A stretch of DNA of 58,751 nucleotides from Streptomyces sp. (GCF_019510245.1 NZ_JAEKKT010000155.1:1-58751); one strand, 5' to 3'. Counted from the stretch's first letter, positions 23,822 to 32,619 are shown. Notes: generated by a model not told the origin, from the letters alone. Program-made: numbers and translations.

Positions 23822-25003
23822 TCAGAGTGCCCGTAGCGAAGTCGGCTGGGGCTCAGCCGGGGTCGGCGTGGTCGGCTCCGTCGTGCGGCGGCTCCGGCTG
23901 AAGCGGCGCATCGCCGGCATTTCCACGAAGCGGTACAGGAGCCAGCCGCCCAGCAGTGACGCGGTGAAGAAGCCGATGATGAGCAGGATCGACGCCGGCA
24001 CCGAGTAGGTGGCGCCGTTCAGGAGGGAGCGAAGATAGAAGATCGCCACGCCCTGGACGAGGTAGAAGCCGAAGGAGATCTCGCCCAGCCAGACCATCGG
24101 GTGGCTACGAAGCCAGGTGTGGTGGCCGGCGACGTCGGATGCCGCCACCGAGGCGATCAGCGCGCCGATGGGGACGATCGTCACGGTGACGAACGTGTAC
24201 TGGAAGGGCACCACGAAACCGGCGGCGTACCCCAGCGCGCACAGCACCAGCGACTTGCCCGTGCCCATCCAGCGGGGCCAGCGGCCGGCCAGTACGAGGC
24301 GCGCCAGCAGGACACCCAGCACGAACTCGAAAAGGCGGCCGGGCGGGAACAGGTAGCCGAACCAGAACTGCTTGTCGGAGATCGGGGTGATCGCCGACTT
24401 CGGGGTGTTGGGGACCAGGTAGGTCGAGATCAGCTGGACCGCCACGGTGCCGGCGACCATTACTGTGGCCCAGCCCCACAGCGCCCCCTCGCGGATCCTG
24501 CGGATCGGCACTATGAGGAGAGGGAAGAGGACGTAGAACAGCAGCTCGCTGCCCAGGGACCAACTAGGCGGGTTCATGCTGAGGTTGATGTCCGCCGGAG
24601 GGAAGAACGTGTGCACCAGCAGCAGGTTGGGCAGCCACTGGCTCACCGATGTGATGGTGGCGCCCGCGAAGAGGAGCAGCGAGGCGAGGAACACCGCCAG
24701 ATGGTTCGGGAAGATCTTCGTCATACGGCGGCGCCAGAAGGCCACCGTGGATTGCCCCGGCCGCGCCGACCATGTCAGCACGAAGCCCGAGAGCACGAAG
24801 AAGAACGACACCCCGATGTAGCCGGTGTGCAGGAAAGCCTTGGTGTAGGCGTGCGCGACGCCCGAGTCGGCGAACGGGTTGATGGGATCGTTGGGCGGGA
24901 TGGGCGAGTTGGTGAGGGAGGAGTGGAAGAAGAAGACCAGCAGGGCCGCGAAGAAGCGCAGCCCGGTGAGGGAGGGGAGGGTGGCGACGCGGGTGCGAGC
25001 CAT
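23822..25003 (-). CDS. Membrane acyltransferase, OafA/YrhL (acyltransferase_3) family
   Basis: The 393-aa integral membrane protein begins LPSLTGLRFFAALLVFFFHS, the N-terminal R-x-x-A-x-x-V-x-x-x-H block whose His is thought to be catalytic. It continues with GVSFFFVLSGFVLTWS and has about ten hydrophobic segments. Members O-acylate sugars in surface polysaccharides, lipids or macrolides. The ATG 25003 has GAGGAG 7 bases upstream. It is the last of seven same-strand genes starting at galU, and the 73-base gap to the VCBS gene is empty. In this context it could acylate the saccharide made by the operon. Confidence 0.92.
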   Translation of the reverse strand: MARTRVATLPSLTGLRFFAALLVFFFHSSLTNSPIPPNDPINPFADSGVAHAYTKAFLHTGYIGVSFFFVLSGFVLTWSARPGQSTVAFWRRRMTKIFPNHLAVFLASLLLFAGATITSVSQWLPNLLLVHTFFPPADINLSMNPPSWSLGSELLFYVLFPLLIVPIRRIREGALWGWATVMVAGTVAVQLISTYLVPNTPKSAITPISDKQFWFGYLFPPGRLFEFVLGVLLARLVLAGRWPRWMGTGKSLVLCALGYAAGFVVPFQYTFVTVTIVPIGALIASVAASDVAGHHTWLRSHPMVWLGEISFGFYLVQGVAIFYLRSLLNGATYSVPASILLIIGFFTASLLGGWLLYRFVEMPAMRRFSRSRRTTEPTTPTPAEPQPTSLRAL

Positions 25004-25076
25004 GACGATGCTCCTCTGGGGGAAAGGCCTCGGGGCGGCCGTGCCCGGCCGCCCCGGGACCCAGGGGGAAGGGGGC

Positions 25077-26303
25077 CTACTCGGCGAGGTCGATCTCGTT
25101 CCGGTGGAGCACGATCTTGGCGTCCTTGGCCACGTAGTAGTTCTGCACCGAGTACGCGATGGTGGCGAAGTCCAGCCGGCCGTCGCCGTTGAAGTCGGCC
25201 GTGGCGATCCGCGCGACGGACTCGTCGGACACCCGCCACTTCGCCCAGACGCCTCGGGCCGCGTCGACGGCCTTGTAGTACATGACGCCCTGCCAGGGCC
25301 ACGGCCCGCGCAGCGCCACCAGGAACTCGTCGTCGCCGTCCCCGTCGAAGTCGGCGCACACGATCTGGTGGCCGGGGCCCTCGCCGTTCTCGTTCGGGTC
25401 GCCGTACACGTCCAGCAGTGTCCGCTTCCAGCCGTCGCCGTCGCCCTTGGTGTAGACGGCGACCGTGTTGCCGTGGAACGGTTCGATCGCGGCAACGTAC
25501 GCCATCGGGTCGTCGCCGAGCCGCCCGGCGTTGAGGTCGCCGCTGCCCCGGAAGCCGGTCTTCTCGAACTGGCTCAGCTCGCCGGTGCCGACGAGTTCAC
25601 GCACCCATTCGCCGCGCTCGGCGTCGAAGTACAGCCAGGTGACGCCCTCGTCGGAGGCGAGCAGCAGAGAGTCCCGGTCGGAGCCGGGGATCAGGCCCCG
25701 CTTCTTCTCCGCGCCGTGGATCATCCGGAAGTTGCTGTCGTCGATGACCGTCATCGGCCATTCCTCGGCGCCAAGCACGTCGTCGGGCCGGGTGAACAGC
25801 ACCACCGGCAGCACCGCGTGCACATCCGCCTCGGCCACGATCGGCAGGCCGATGATTTCCAGGCGTTCGGACTGGGTGAAGTGGCCGGCCCGCAGCCGGT
25901 GCATACCGGTGGCCCGGCCGACGTAGTGCTTCTTCCAGCGGGAGGGGTCCTTGTCGGGCGAGCCGGGGTTCTCCAGCCAGGCGATCTTGCCGCCCTCGGG
26001 GTCGGGGTCGACGATCGTGCCGATCGGGCCGTACAGCTCGTAGCAGACGATGACGTCGGGGGAACCGTCGCCGCTGACGTCGGCGAAGTCGGCGCCGACC
26101 GGCATCCGGAAGCCGTCCGCCGCCAGCCGCCGGGTCCATCCGCCGTCGTTCTGGTACCAGTAGATCTCACCCAGGCGCAGCCCGTAGCCGAACAGGTCGG
26201 GGCGGCCGTCGCCGTCGATGTCGGGGGCCTCCAGCCAGTAGCCGTCGCGTAGTTGGTCGGCCACCAGCTCCGGGGTGAACTGCGGGATCCGTATCTCGTT
26301 CAT
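25077..26303 (-). CDS. FG-GAP/VCBS repeat protein (beta-propeller)
   Basis: The 408-aa protein carries repeated calcium-type loops: DIDGDGRPDLFGYG, DVSGDGSPDVIVCY, DFDGDGDDEFLVAL and DFNGDGRLDFATIA. These D-x-D/S/N-G-D-G-x-x-D loops mark FG-GAP/VCBS blades, which usually fold as a six- or seven-bladed propeller and bind ligands or carbohydrates. Unusually for the family, there is no signal peptide: the start is MNEIRIPQFTPELVADQLRD. The start 26303 has GGAGA upstream. It lies 20 bases after the His-rich 257-aa gene. A cytoplasmic propeller beside sugar enzymes could be an enzyme or a carbohydrate-binding scaffold. Confidence 0.88.
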   Translation of the reverse strand: MNEIRIPQFTPELVADQLRDGYWLEAPDIDGDGRPDLFGYGLRLGEIYWYQNDGGWTRRLAADGFRMPVGADFADVSGDGSPDVIVCYELYGPIGTIVDPDPEGGKIAWLENPGSPDKDPSRWKKHYVGRATGMHRLRAGHFTQSERLEIIGLPIVAEADVHAVLPVVLFTRPDDVLGAEEWPMTVIDDSNFRMIHGAEKKRGLIPGSDRDSLLLASDEGVTWLYFDAERGEWVRELVGTGELSQFEKTGFRGSGDLNAGRLGDDPMAYVAAIEPFHGNTVAVYTKGDGDGWKRTLLDVYGDPNENGEGPGHQIVCADFDGDGDDEFLVALRGPWPWQGVMYYKAVDAARGVWAKWRVSDESVARIATADFNGDGRLDFATIAYSVQNYYVAKDAKIVLHRNEIDLAE

Positions 26304-26323
26304 GTCATGTCTCCGCTCGACGG

Positions 26324-27097
26324 TCACCGCGGGACGCGGTGGTACTCGATGGCCAGCCAGACGCAGTCGGTGTCGGCGCGGTACTGGTGCCAGGGGTAGA
26401 CGTAGGTGTCGTCGGGCCCGAGGGTGCAGAACGGGTCCGGGGTGGTGTAGCCGGGGCTCATCGGGAGGTCCTGGTAGAGCGTGGTGTGGTCCTGCTCCCT
26501 GAACTTCTGCATGCGGCCGAGGCCGGCCACCTGTGTGTGGACCTCGATGAAGTCGTGCCGGTTGTGGATGAAGCAGTCGGTGCCCGCGGGGGCGAACCAC
26601 AGGTTGACTCGCACGTCGAAGGCGTCCGGAGTTCCGGCCGCCGGGCGCTCCCGCAGCACCCGAGCGGGGTCGAACTCGACCCTGCCGATGGTGTCCTGCG
26701 GGCCCCGCGACAGCGGGATGCCCTTGTCGAACGGCAGGCCGCCGGTGGTGCCGGGACCGTCGCCGATCCGGTCGCCCAGCAACTCGCTGAGCAGCGCCCA
26801 GTCCGGCTCGTCCGTGATGTCGGCGATCCGCTCCGCCTTCTCGTCGTCCGTGCGCAGGACGACCAGGAGTTCGGCGTCCTCGATCGTCGTGTCGGTCACG
26901 ATCGTCGAGGTCAGCGGCGGGATCGGGCGCCTTGGGGCCTCCGCGACCCAGGCATCGCCCGGCGCGCAGTTTACGACGATCGCGCGGCCGCCGACGTGGT
27001 GTTCCGAGGCGCCGGCGATGACCGTTGTGGCGACGAAGGAGCCGCCCAGGTCCAGCGTGCGTTCCACGGTGTCTGTCATGTGCGTTCCGTTCGTCAT
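26324..27097 (-). CDS. Unknown 257-aa His-rich, cupin-like protein
   Basis: I do not recognise a named family. The second half has a clustered set of potential metal ligands: FIHNRHDFIEVHTQ around residues 190-203 and VYPWHQYRADTDCVWLAIEYH near the end, within strand-rich sequence. This suggests a double-stranded beta-helix (cupin) with a His/Glu metal site. There is no signal peptide or membrane segment. Start options are ATG 27097, which overlaps the epimerase stop by 4 bases, or ATG 27079 (MTDTVERTLD). The overlap indicates translational coupling with the UDP-GlcNAc epimerase, so it may act on the resulting sugar; isomerase or oxygenase activity would be possible for the fold. Confidence 0.7.
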   Translation of the reverse strand: MTNGTHMTDTVERTLDLGGSFVATTVIAGASEHHVGGRAIVVNCAPGDAWVAEAPRRPIPPLTSTIVTDTTIEDAELLVVLRTDDEKAERIADITDEPDWALLSELLGDRIGDGPGTTGGLPFDKGIPLSRGPQDTIGRVEFDPARVLRERPAAGTPDAFDVRVNLWFAPAGTDCFIHNRHDFIEVHTQVAGLGRMQKFREQDHTTLYQDLPMSPGYTTPDPFCTLGPDDTYVYPWHQYRADTDCVWLAIEYHRVPR

Positions 27098-28290
27098 GTC
27101 CGCACGTACTCCGCGGACCTGGCCAACTCGACGGCGATGCCGTCGACTTCGGTTTCCGGTACGAACGGCTCCGGCGCGGGTCCGTCGCCGAAGAAGTGCG
27201 CGATCGCGTCGACCGTGCGCTGTGTCGCACGTCCGTCGCCGTACGGATTGGCGGCCGAGGCCATCCGGGCGTACTCTCGCGGGTCGCGCAGCAGCCGGAC
27301 GGTGTGGCCGTACACGCCGTCGTACGCGGTGCCGACCAGGCGGGCCGTGCCCGCGACCACCGCCTCCGACCGCTCGGTGACATTGCTGATCACCAGGGTC
27401 GGCTTGCCCAGGGCGGGGCCTTCCTCCTGGGCGCCGCTGCTGTCCGAGAGGATGAGGTCCGCGCGCCGCATGAGCCGGCAGAAGTTCAGATAGGGCAGCG
27501 GGTCGACGATCGTGATGTTCGGGTGGTCGCCGATGCGCGGCAGCATCGCCTGCCGTACGGCGGGATTGCGGTGCAGCGGTACGACGACCCGGGTGTCGGG
27601 CTCATCGGCGATGTCGGCGAACGCCCGGGCGATCTCCGGGAGATGGGGCCAGGCGTCCCGGCGGTGCGCGGAGGCGACCACCACCCGCCGGGGGTCGGTC
27701 TCCAGGTCCGCCAGTGCGGGGTGACCGAAGCTCTCCGCACGATGACTCGCCCACTGCAGGGCGTCGATGACGGTGTTCCCGGTGACGGCGATGGTCTCCT
27801 CTGCGATGCCCTCGCCGAGCAGGTTCGCCTTATTGCCCGGCGTGGGAGCCAGATGCAGGGCGGCGACCTGGGCGACCATGCGGCGGTTGCCCTCCTCGGG
27901 GAAGGGGGACCCGAGAAAGCCGCTGCGCAGCCCAGCCTCTACATGGACGACGGGGATCTGGAGATGGAAGCCGGCCAGAGCGCCGGCCATGGTGGTGGCG
28001 GTGTCGCCGTGCACCAGCACGGCCTCCGCCTCCAGGGTGCTGAGCCGGGCTTCCAGTTCGCGCAGCGCACGGTAAGTGGTCTGCGAGAGCGTCTGCTGGG
28101 GGACCATGACACCGAGGTCGATGTCGGGGCTCAGATCGAACGCCCGCATGGTCTCGTCCAGCATCTCCCGGTGCTGGCCGGTGGAGATGACGATCGGGTC
28201 GAAGCGGGGGTCGTCGCGCAGTGCGTGTATGACCGGGGCGAACTTGATGGCCTCCGGGCGTGTGCCCAGGACCACGGCAACAGATCGCAT
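27094..28290 (-). CDS. wecB: UDP-N-acetylglucosamine 2-epimerase (non-hydrolysing)
   Basis: The 398-aa GT-B-fold enzyme interconverts UDP-GlcNAc and UDP-ManNAc. The sequence shows VVLGTRPEAIKFAPVI, the VHGDT and VVHVEAGLRS catalytic segments (Asp, Glu), PFPEEGNRR, and the UDP-binding end LILSDSSGAQEEGPALGKP. The canonical HRREN loop is present as AHRRDAW, so one position differs. The start at 28290 (ATG) has a weak ribosome binding site, and the 124-base gap to the upstream FAD oxidase is the largest in the operon. No UDP-ManNAc dehydrogenase (wecC) follows, so the product is probably used differently from enterobacterial antigen synthesis. Confidence 0.93.
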   Translation of the reverse strand: MRSVAVVLGTRPEAIKFAPVIHALRDDPRFDPIVISTGQHREMLDETMRAFDLSPDIDLGVMVPQQTLSQTTYRALRELEARLSTLEAEAVLVHGDTATTMAGALAGFHLQIPVVHVEAGLRSGFLGSPFPEEGNRRMVAQVAALHLAPTPGNKANLLGEGIAEETIAVTGNTVIDALQWASHRAESFGHPALADLETDPRRVVVASAHRRDAWPHLPEIARAFADIADEPDTRVVVPLHRNPAVRQAMLPRIGDHPNITIVDPLPYLNFCRLMRRADLILSDSSGAQEEGPALGKPTLVISNVTERSEAVVAGTARLVGTAYDGVYGHTVRLLRDPREYARMASAANPYGDGRATQRTVDAIAHFFGDGPAPEPFVPETEVDGIAVELARSAEYVRT

Positions 28291-28414
28291 CAGGTGTCTC
28301 CCGATAGAGGTGTCGCGTATGTACGACGGCGAACGCCCTGATTCGGGCAAGCGGGCCCGACGCCTGCGGCGGGCCTCGCGGGACGGGCCGTTGGGCCTGT
28401 CCGCCGGTCGGGCC

Positions 28415-30094
28415 CTAGCTCTTGGCGGGCTCGACGGAGAGGGCGTGGTGGAAGAAGTTCGTGGGGTCCCAGCGCCTCTTGACCTGCTGCAGGCGCGGGT
28501 AGTTGTCCTTGTAGTAGAGGGTGTGCCAGGGGACGCCCGAGGTGTTGTAGCGCGGGTCCGCCATGTCCGTGTCGCAGTAGTTGATGTAGCAGCCGTCCGT
28601 GCGGTCGCCGATCAGCGGAACGCCCTTGGTCTCGGCGAAGAACTCGGCGTACAGACCGCGGATCCACTCCAGGTAGAAGTCGTCGTCCGCTGCGTCGGGC
28701 CAGAACGTCTGGAAGGTCATCTTGAAGGCGCAGTCGCGCTGTGCGTTGGCCGTGTCGTTCTGTCCGACCGCGTTGACCTGGCAGCCGAAGGAGAACAGCA
28801 CCAGCATGGTGTCGGGGTTCTCGAAGTCCGGGCGGGTCATGTACCGGTACAGCGCGGTGATCTGCTGGTCGCTGAAGTTCTTCCGCATGTACCCGGACTT
28901 GTGCACGGCCCGGGATGTCGGGTTGGTGATGGTCGGATTGTTGGTGCCGACCATCCGGGTGGCGTTCAGCCAGGGCATCTCGCGCGGTTCGGCCAGATCC
29001 GCCAGGTGCGGGATCTCGCCGTTCGCCTTCGCCATCGGCTTGGCCGTGAGGCCGGTGCCGGCCGTGATCGCGGCGAAGAAGTCGTCCAGCAGCTTTCGGG
29101 CGTCGGGCACGGTGGCGTCGACCTGGGTGAACATGCCCAGACTGCCGTGCGCCTTCGAGCTCACGTTGAACAGGCTTGACAGATGCCGGTACGGCGAGTC
29201 CGGCGCACTGTTGGCCTCGTGCCAGGTGCCCCAGTTCTTCAGCAGCCGGGCGAACTTCGCCTCGTCCAGGTCGGCCCAGGGCAGATCCACGGCATGCACC
29301 AGCACCTTGGACGGTGGCGAGATCAGCTGGTCGCCGGGTTCGGCGCCGTGAGCGTCGGGCGAGCGGAACCAGTAGCGGGTGATCAGGCCGAAGTTGCCGC
29401 CGCCGCCTCCGGTGTGCGCCCACCACAGGTCGCGGTTCGGGTCGTTCTCCTCGCGGGTGGCGACAGTGGTACGCACCTTGCCCTGCGCGTCGACGGTGAC
29501 GACCTCCACGGCGTACAGATGGTCGACGACCAGGCCGTGGGCGCGGGAGAGCAGGCCGTAACCGCCGCCGGATATGTGACCGCCCGCGCCGACGCTGTAG
29601 CAGATGCCGCCGGGAACGGTCACGCCCCAGCCCTTGTACAGCGCCTCGTAGACGTTGAGCAGGCGCGCGCCGGGCTCGACGTAGAAGGCGCGTCTGGCCG
29701 GGTCGTAGCCGACGTCGGTCATCTCGGAGAAGTCCAGGATGACCTCGACCTCAGGGTTGCAGACCAAGGCGGCGAAGCAGTGGCCGCCGCTGCGTACGGA
29801 GACCCGCTTGCCGGCCCGGTGGGCGACGCGCAGTGCGCGTTCGGCGTCGGCGGTCGAGCGGATCATCTTCACGTACTCGGGCGCGGCGACGTACCGCTGG
29901 TTGTTCCCGGTGGTCAGCAGGGGGTAGCGGGGGTCGTCGGGGCGGATGAGTGCGCCGACCCCGGCTGGCTCCGCGGCCTTGGCGGGGGTGGCGGTGGCGG
30001 CGGTCAATCCAGTGGCGGCCGCCGTGGCAGTGCCGGCGAGGGCGGCGCCGCGGGTGAGGACGGAGCGGCGATTTGGGGGCTGGGTGGCAGTCAT
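28415..30094 (-). CDS. Tat-exported bicovalent-FAD oxidase (BBE/AknOx-like)
   Basis: The 559-aa protein starts with a Tat signal: NRRSVLTRGAALAGTATAAA and an Ala-rich cleavage region (TPAKAAEP). The FAD_binding_4 domain contains RSGGHCF (His for 8-alpha-histidyl linkage) and PGGICYSVGAGGHISGGGYG (Cys for 6-S-cysteinyl linkage), so FAD is probably bound twice covalently. The BBE domain at the end reads YYKDNYPRLQQVKRRWDP. Relatives oxidise sugars, oligosaccharides or glycosylated aromatic compounds with O2. The start was set at ATG 30094 (GAGG 6 bases upstream) rather than GTG 30100. Because it is exported, its substrate is probably the exported product of the operon. Confidence 0.92.
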   Translation of the reverse strand: MTATQPPNRRSVLTRGAALAGTATAAATGLTAATATPAKAAEPAGVGALIRPDDPRYPLLTTGNNQRYVAAPEYVKMIRSTADAERALRVAHRAGKRVSVRSGGHCFAALVCNPEVEVILDFSEMTDVGYDPARRAFYVEPGARLLNVYEALYKGWGVTVPGGICYSVGAGGHISGGGYGLLSRAHGLVVDHLYAVEVVTVDAQGKVRTTVATREENDPNRDLWWAHTGGGGGNFGLITRYWFRSPDAHGAEPGDQLISPPSKVLVHAVDLPWADLDEAKFARLLKNWGTWHEANSAPDSPYRHLSSLFNVSSKAHGSLGMFTQVDATVPDARKLLDDFFAAITAGTGLTAKPMAKANGEIPHLADLAEPREMPWLNATRMVGTNNPTITNPTSRAVHKSGYMRKNFSDQQITALYRYMTRPDFENPDTMLVLFSFGCQVNAVGQNDTANAQRDCAFKMTFQTFWPDAADDDFYLEWIRGLYAEFFAETKGVPLIGDRTDGCYINYCDTDMADPRYNTSGVPWHTLYYKDNYPRLQQVKRRWDPTNFFHHALSVEPAKS

Positions 30095-30157
30095 GGACAC
30101 CTCAATCAGAGACTCGGCGTGACGGGAGGCGGATTCAGCGGGTCGGGACGGCAGGGG

Positions 30158-30943
30158 TCAGATCTGGCGCAGTGCGCCGCCGTCGACCGCCCACTCGGCG
30201 CCGGTCACCTGGCTGGCCAGGGGTGAGAGGAGGTAGGCGATGATCCGGGCCACGTCCTCGGGCCGGCCGATGCGCCCGCTGGGCAGCCTGCGCTCTTCGC
30301 GGATGAAGTGGTCGACCGCGTCGTCGGGGGACATCCCGTAGCGTTCGGCGAGTTGCTCTGCGAAGCCGCCCGGGGCGTCGAACAGTGCCGTCCTGGTGGG
30401 GCCGGGGGAGACGACGTTGGAGCGCACCCCCTGGGGCGCGAACTCCGCCGACAGGGACTTGGAGACGGACAGCAGCGCGGTCTTGGCCGCCGCGTAGTCC
30501 AGCAGCGGCGCGTCCGGGAATCGGGCGGCCTCGCTGGCGATGTGCACCAGGCTCCCCGAACCCTGCTCGACGAGCGTGGGCAGAACCGCCCTCGTGAACC
30601 GGACCACCGAATGGAAGTTGAGTTCGAAAGTGGCTTTCCAGTCCGCGTCGGTGGTGTCGAGAAAACCTTGGCGGGAGGTGAGTCCGCCGGCATTGTTCAC
30701 CAGTCCGTCGATGCGTCCGTGACGCTCGAGAACGGCGTCCGTCAAGCGCCGGGCGGCGTCCGGATCGGTGACGTCGGCGGAAACCGACGAAACGTTCTCG
30801 GCGATCACGTCGATGGCCTTCGCACTGCGCGCGACACCGACGACCAGGGCGCCTTCCGCGGCGAGAAGTTGCGCGGTGGCCGCGCCGATCCCGGCCGATG
30901 CCCCGGTGACGATGTGGACAGTGCCGGACAGCTGGAGGTCCAA
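30158..30943 (-). CDS. Short-chain dehydrogenase/reductase
   Basis: The 261-aa classical SDR has the NAD(P) site VHIVTGASAGIGAATAQLLA, the structural NNAG motif (LVNNAGG), the catalytic Ser in HIASEAARF, and YAAAK at the catalytic Tyr-x3-Lys. The C-terminal GAEWAVDGGALRQI is typical. The start codon appears to be TTG at 30943, preceded by GAGAGGA; no better ATG or GTG fits. It lies 33 bases after galU and 63 bases before the FAD oxidase in the same operon, so it probably oxidises or reduces a sugar or alcohol intermediate. Confidence 0.93.
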   Translation of the reverse strand: MDLQLSGTVHIVTGASAGIGAATAQLLAAEGALVVGVARSAKAIDVIAENVSSVSADVTDPDAARRLTDAVLERHGRIDGLVNNAGGLTSRQGFLDTTDADWKATFELNFHSVVRFTRAVLPTLVEQGSGSLVHIASEAARFPDAPLLDYAAAKTALLSVSKSLSAEFAPQGVRSNVVSPGPTRTALFDAPGGFAEQLAERYGMSPDDAVDHFIREERRLPSGRIGRPEDVARIIAYLLSPLASQVTGAEWAVDGGALRQI

Positions 30944-30976
30944 CGGAGTTTCCTCTCTGGTTCCGACAATGGGCGG

Positions 30977-31909
30977 CTACGCGGCACCCAGCTCCTCCGG
31001 CACGGCTGTGAGGCCGACGCGCGATCCGACGAACTCGCCGAGCCATGCCCGGAATCCCGGCCCCAGATCCTCGCGCTCCCAGGCCAGCCGGACCACGGCG
31101 CGCAGGTAGTCACCGGGGTCCCCGGTGTCGTAACGGCGGCCGGAGAACACCACGCCGTGCACCGGTCCCGTCGTCCCGTTCTCGCACATCTCGCCCAGCG
31201 CGTCGGTGAGTTGGATCTCCCCGCCACGCCCCGGCTTCGTGCGGCGCAGTACGGCGAAGACGTCCGGCGCCAGCACATAGCGCCCGAGCACCGCGAAGTT
31301 GCTCGGCGCCAGGGCCGGCGAGGGCTTCTCGACCAGGCCGGTCACGCGCAGCACATCGTCCTCTTCGGTCGCGGTCACGGCCGCGCACCCGTACCGGGAG
31401 ATCTGGTCCGGGCCCACCTTCATGAGACCCAGGACGTTCCCGCCATGGCGCTCGTGGACCTCGGTCATGCGCGTCAGCAGGTCGTCCCTGGCGTCGATCA
31501 GATCGTCGCCGAGCAGCACGGCGAACGGATCGTCACCGACGTACGACGCCGCGCGCAGCACGGCATGGCCCAGCCCTCGGGGATCGCCCTGACGCAGATA
31601 GTGGATGTTCGCGACCGAGGAGGGGGATTCCAGCCGAGAGAGCTTTGCGACGTCTCCCTTTTCCTGCAATGCGTTCTCAAGCTCGAAGCTGCGGTCGAAG
31701 TGATCCTCCAACGGGCGTTTGTTGCGCCCGGTCACCATCAGTATTTCAGAGAGGCCGGCCGACACGGCTTCTTCGACCACGTACTGAATGGCGGGCCTGT
31801 CCACCACCGGCAACATTTCCTTGGGTACGGCCTTGGTTGCCGGAAGGAACCGCGTGCCCAGCCCGGCGGCCGGTATGACCGCTTTCATTATGCGGCGGTT
31901 ACTGGTCAT
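30977..31909 (-). CDS. galU: UTP-glucose-1-phosphate uridylyltransferase
   Basis: The 310-aa nucleotidyltransferase makes UDP-glucose from UTP and glucose-1-phosphate. The signature PAAGLGTRFLPATKAVPKEM is at residues ~14-33, and later motifs include GLGHAVLRAASYVGDD, DDLIDARDDLL, VGLVEKP-type (VTGLVEKPSPALAPSN) and GEIQLTDALGEM. Alternative starts are ATG 31909 (chosen; AGG upstream) and ATG 31888. It is the first gene of the seven-gene minus-strand operon. A dedicated copy here suggests that the pathway uses UDP-sugars. Confidence 0.94.
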   Translation of the reverse strand: MTSNRRIMKAVIPAAGLGTRFLPATKAVPKEMLPVVDRPAIQYVVEEAVSAGLSEILMVTGRNKRPLEDHFDRSFELENALQEKGDVAKLSRLESPSSVANIHYLRQGDPRGLGHAVLRAASYVGDDPFAVLLGDDLIDARDDLLTRMTEVHERHGGNVLGLMKVGPDQISRYGCAAVTATEEDDVLRVTGLVEKPSPALAPSNFAVLGRYVLAPDVFAVLRRTKPGRGGEIQLTDALGEMCENGTTGPVHGVVFSGRRYDTGDPGDYLRAVVRLAWEREDLGPGFRAWLGEFVGSRVGLTAVPEELGAA

Positions 31910-32317
31910 GTTGGAGAACCTAACTACGATTCGGTTCCTTCCGGTAGTTGTTCGGCAACCGTGGGGCTACTTCAGCGGTTCGCATCCTTTTCCCAGCCTG
32001 ACAGGTCGTCCGGTACCGTCCTGAGCTGGTGATTTCGAATTATGAACAGGGTGTTGCGCCGCGGACTTACTGAAGATGCGGAAACTGGGTTGCCCCGACG
32101 CCCGGACAGCGGGGAGGGTGATGCGGGGCGCGGTGCGGCGGGACCGGAAGGGCGGAGTGCACTGGCGCGCGTCGAAGGGCGCGACACATGACCCGTCGCT
32201 CCAGCCGCGCCTGTCTGGCTGGAGTCATGGCGCCGCGGGAAGTCGACAGCGCGTCTGTCACGTTCGTGCAGACGCCGCGCCGGCCGGTGAGGCGCACAGG
32301 TAACGCTCAAGGAGCCC
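31910..32317. other. 408-bp region upstream of the galU operon, no supported gene
   Basis: No convincing coding frame is seen. The region must hold the promoter for the galU operon: a CATAAT-like -10 on the minus strand at about 32036-32041 lies in an AT-rich patch (32028-32045), giving a leader of about 120 bases. I found no clear operator palindrome. The far right part belongs to the decayed end of a MarR gene. Confidence 0.4.
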
Positions 32318-32524
32318 TCAGCCCTTGAGGCGGGTCACGGGCCGCGTGGTGGCGCTCTGTCCGAGGACGAGCGCGTCGGCGATCTGCTGCAGGGAGTACT
32401 CGCGCACGCCCAGATCCTGTCTCTTCTGAAGTGCGCGCTCGATGCGAGCCTCGATCCGTCCGTGCAGAAGAGAGGACGCACCAGCCCTGGCGAGGGAGGC
32501 GAGCCTGGCGTCCGTCGCTGCCAT
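32318..32524 (-). pseudogene. MarR-family repressor, internally deleted and truncated
   Basis: From ATG 32524 the sequence reads GASSLLHGRIEARIERALQK and RQDLGVREYSL, the normal N-terminus of the MarR regulator that usually sits next to this MFS pump type. It then jumps to QQIADALVLGQSATTRPVTR and stops after RLKG. The segment between the first helices and the recognition helix (about 18 residues) and the whole C-terminal dimerisation half are missing. It cannot dimerise, so repression is presumably lost. The intact palindrome at 32572-32583 is its likely former operator. Confidence 0.65.
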
Positions 32525-32571
32525 GGGTGTCGGCCCGTCCTGGGATCGACTGAATCAAGGACAAGACACTT

Positions 32572-32583
32572 GCCCAATTGGGC
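32572..32583. promoter_or_regulatory. MarR-type palindromic operator ahead of the MFS gene
   Basis: GCCCAATTGGGC is a perfect 12-bp palindrome placed between the broken marR and the divergent MFS gene, 36 bases before the MFS start codon. Its size and position fit a MarR site. It may be orphaned now that the adjacent marR is broken. Confidence 0.5.
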
Positions 32584-32619
32584 GCTTTTGCGTGTATCGA
32601 ATGGAAAGGTGTACCCCTC

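Noticed and set aside
23822..31909. Antibiotic-type (PKS, NRPS, terpene, RiPP) cluster
   Set aside because: No carrier-protein, ketosynthase, adenylation, cyclase or precursor peptide motif occurs; the genes fit sugar chemistry instead.
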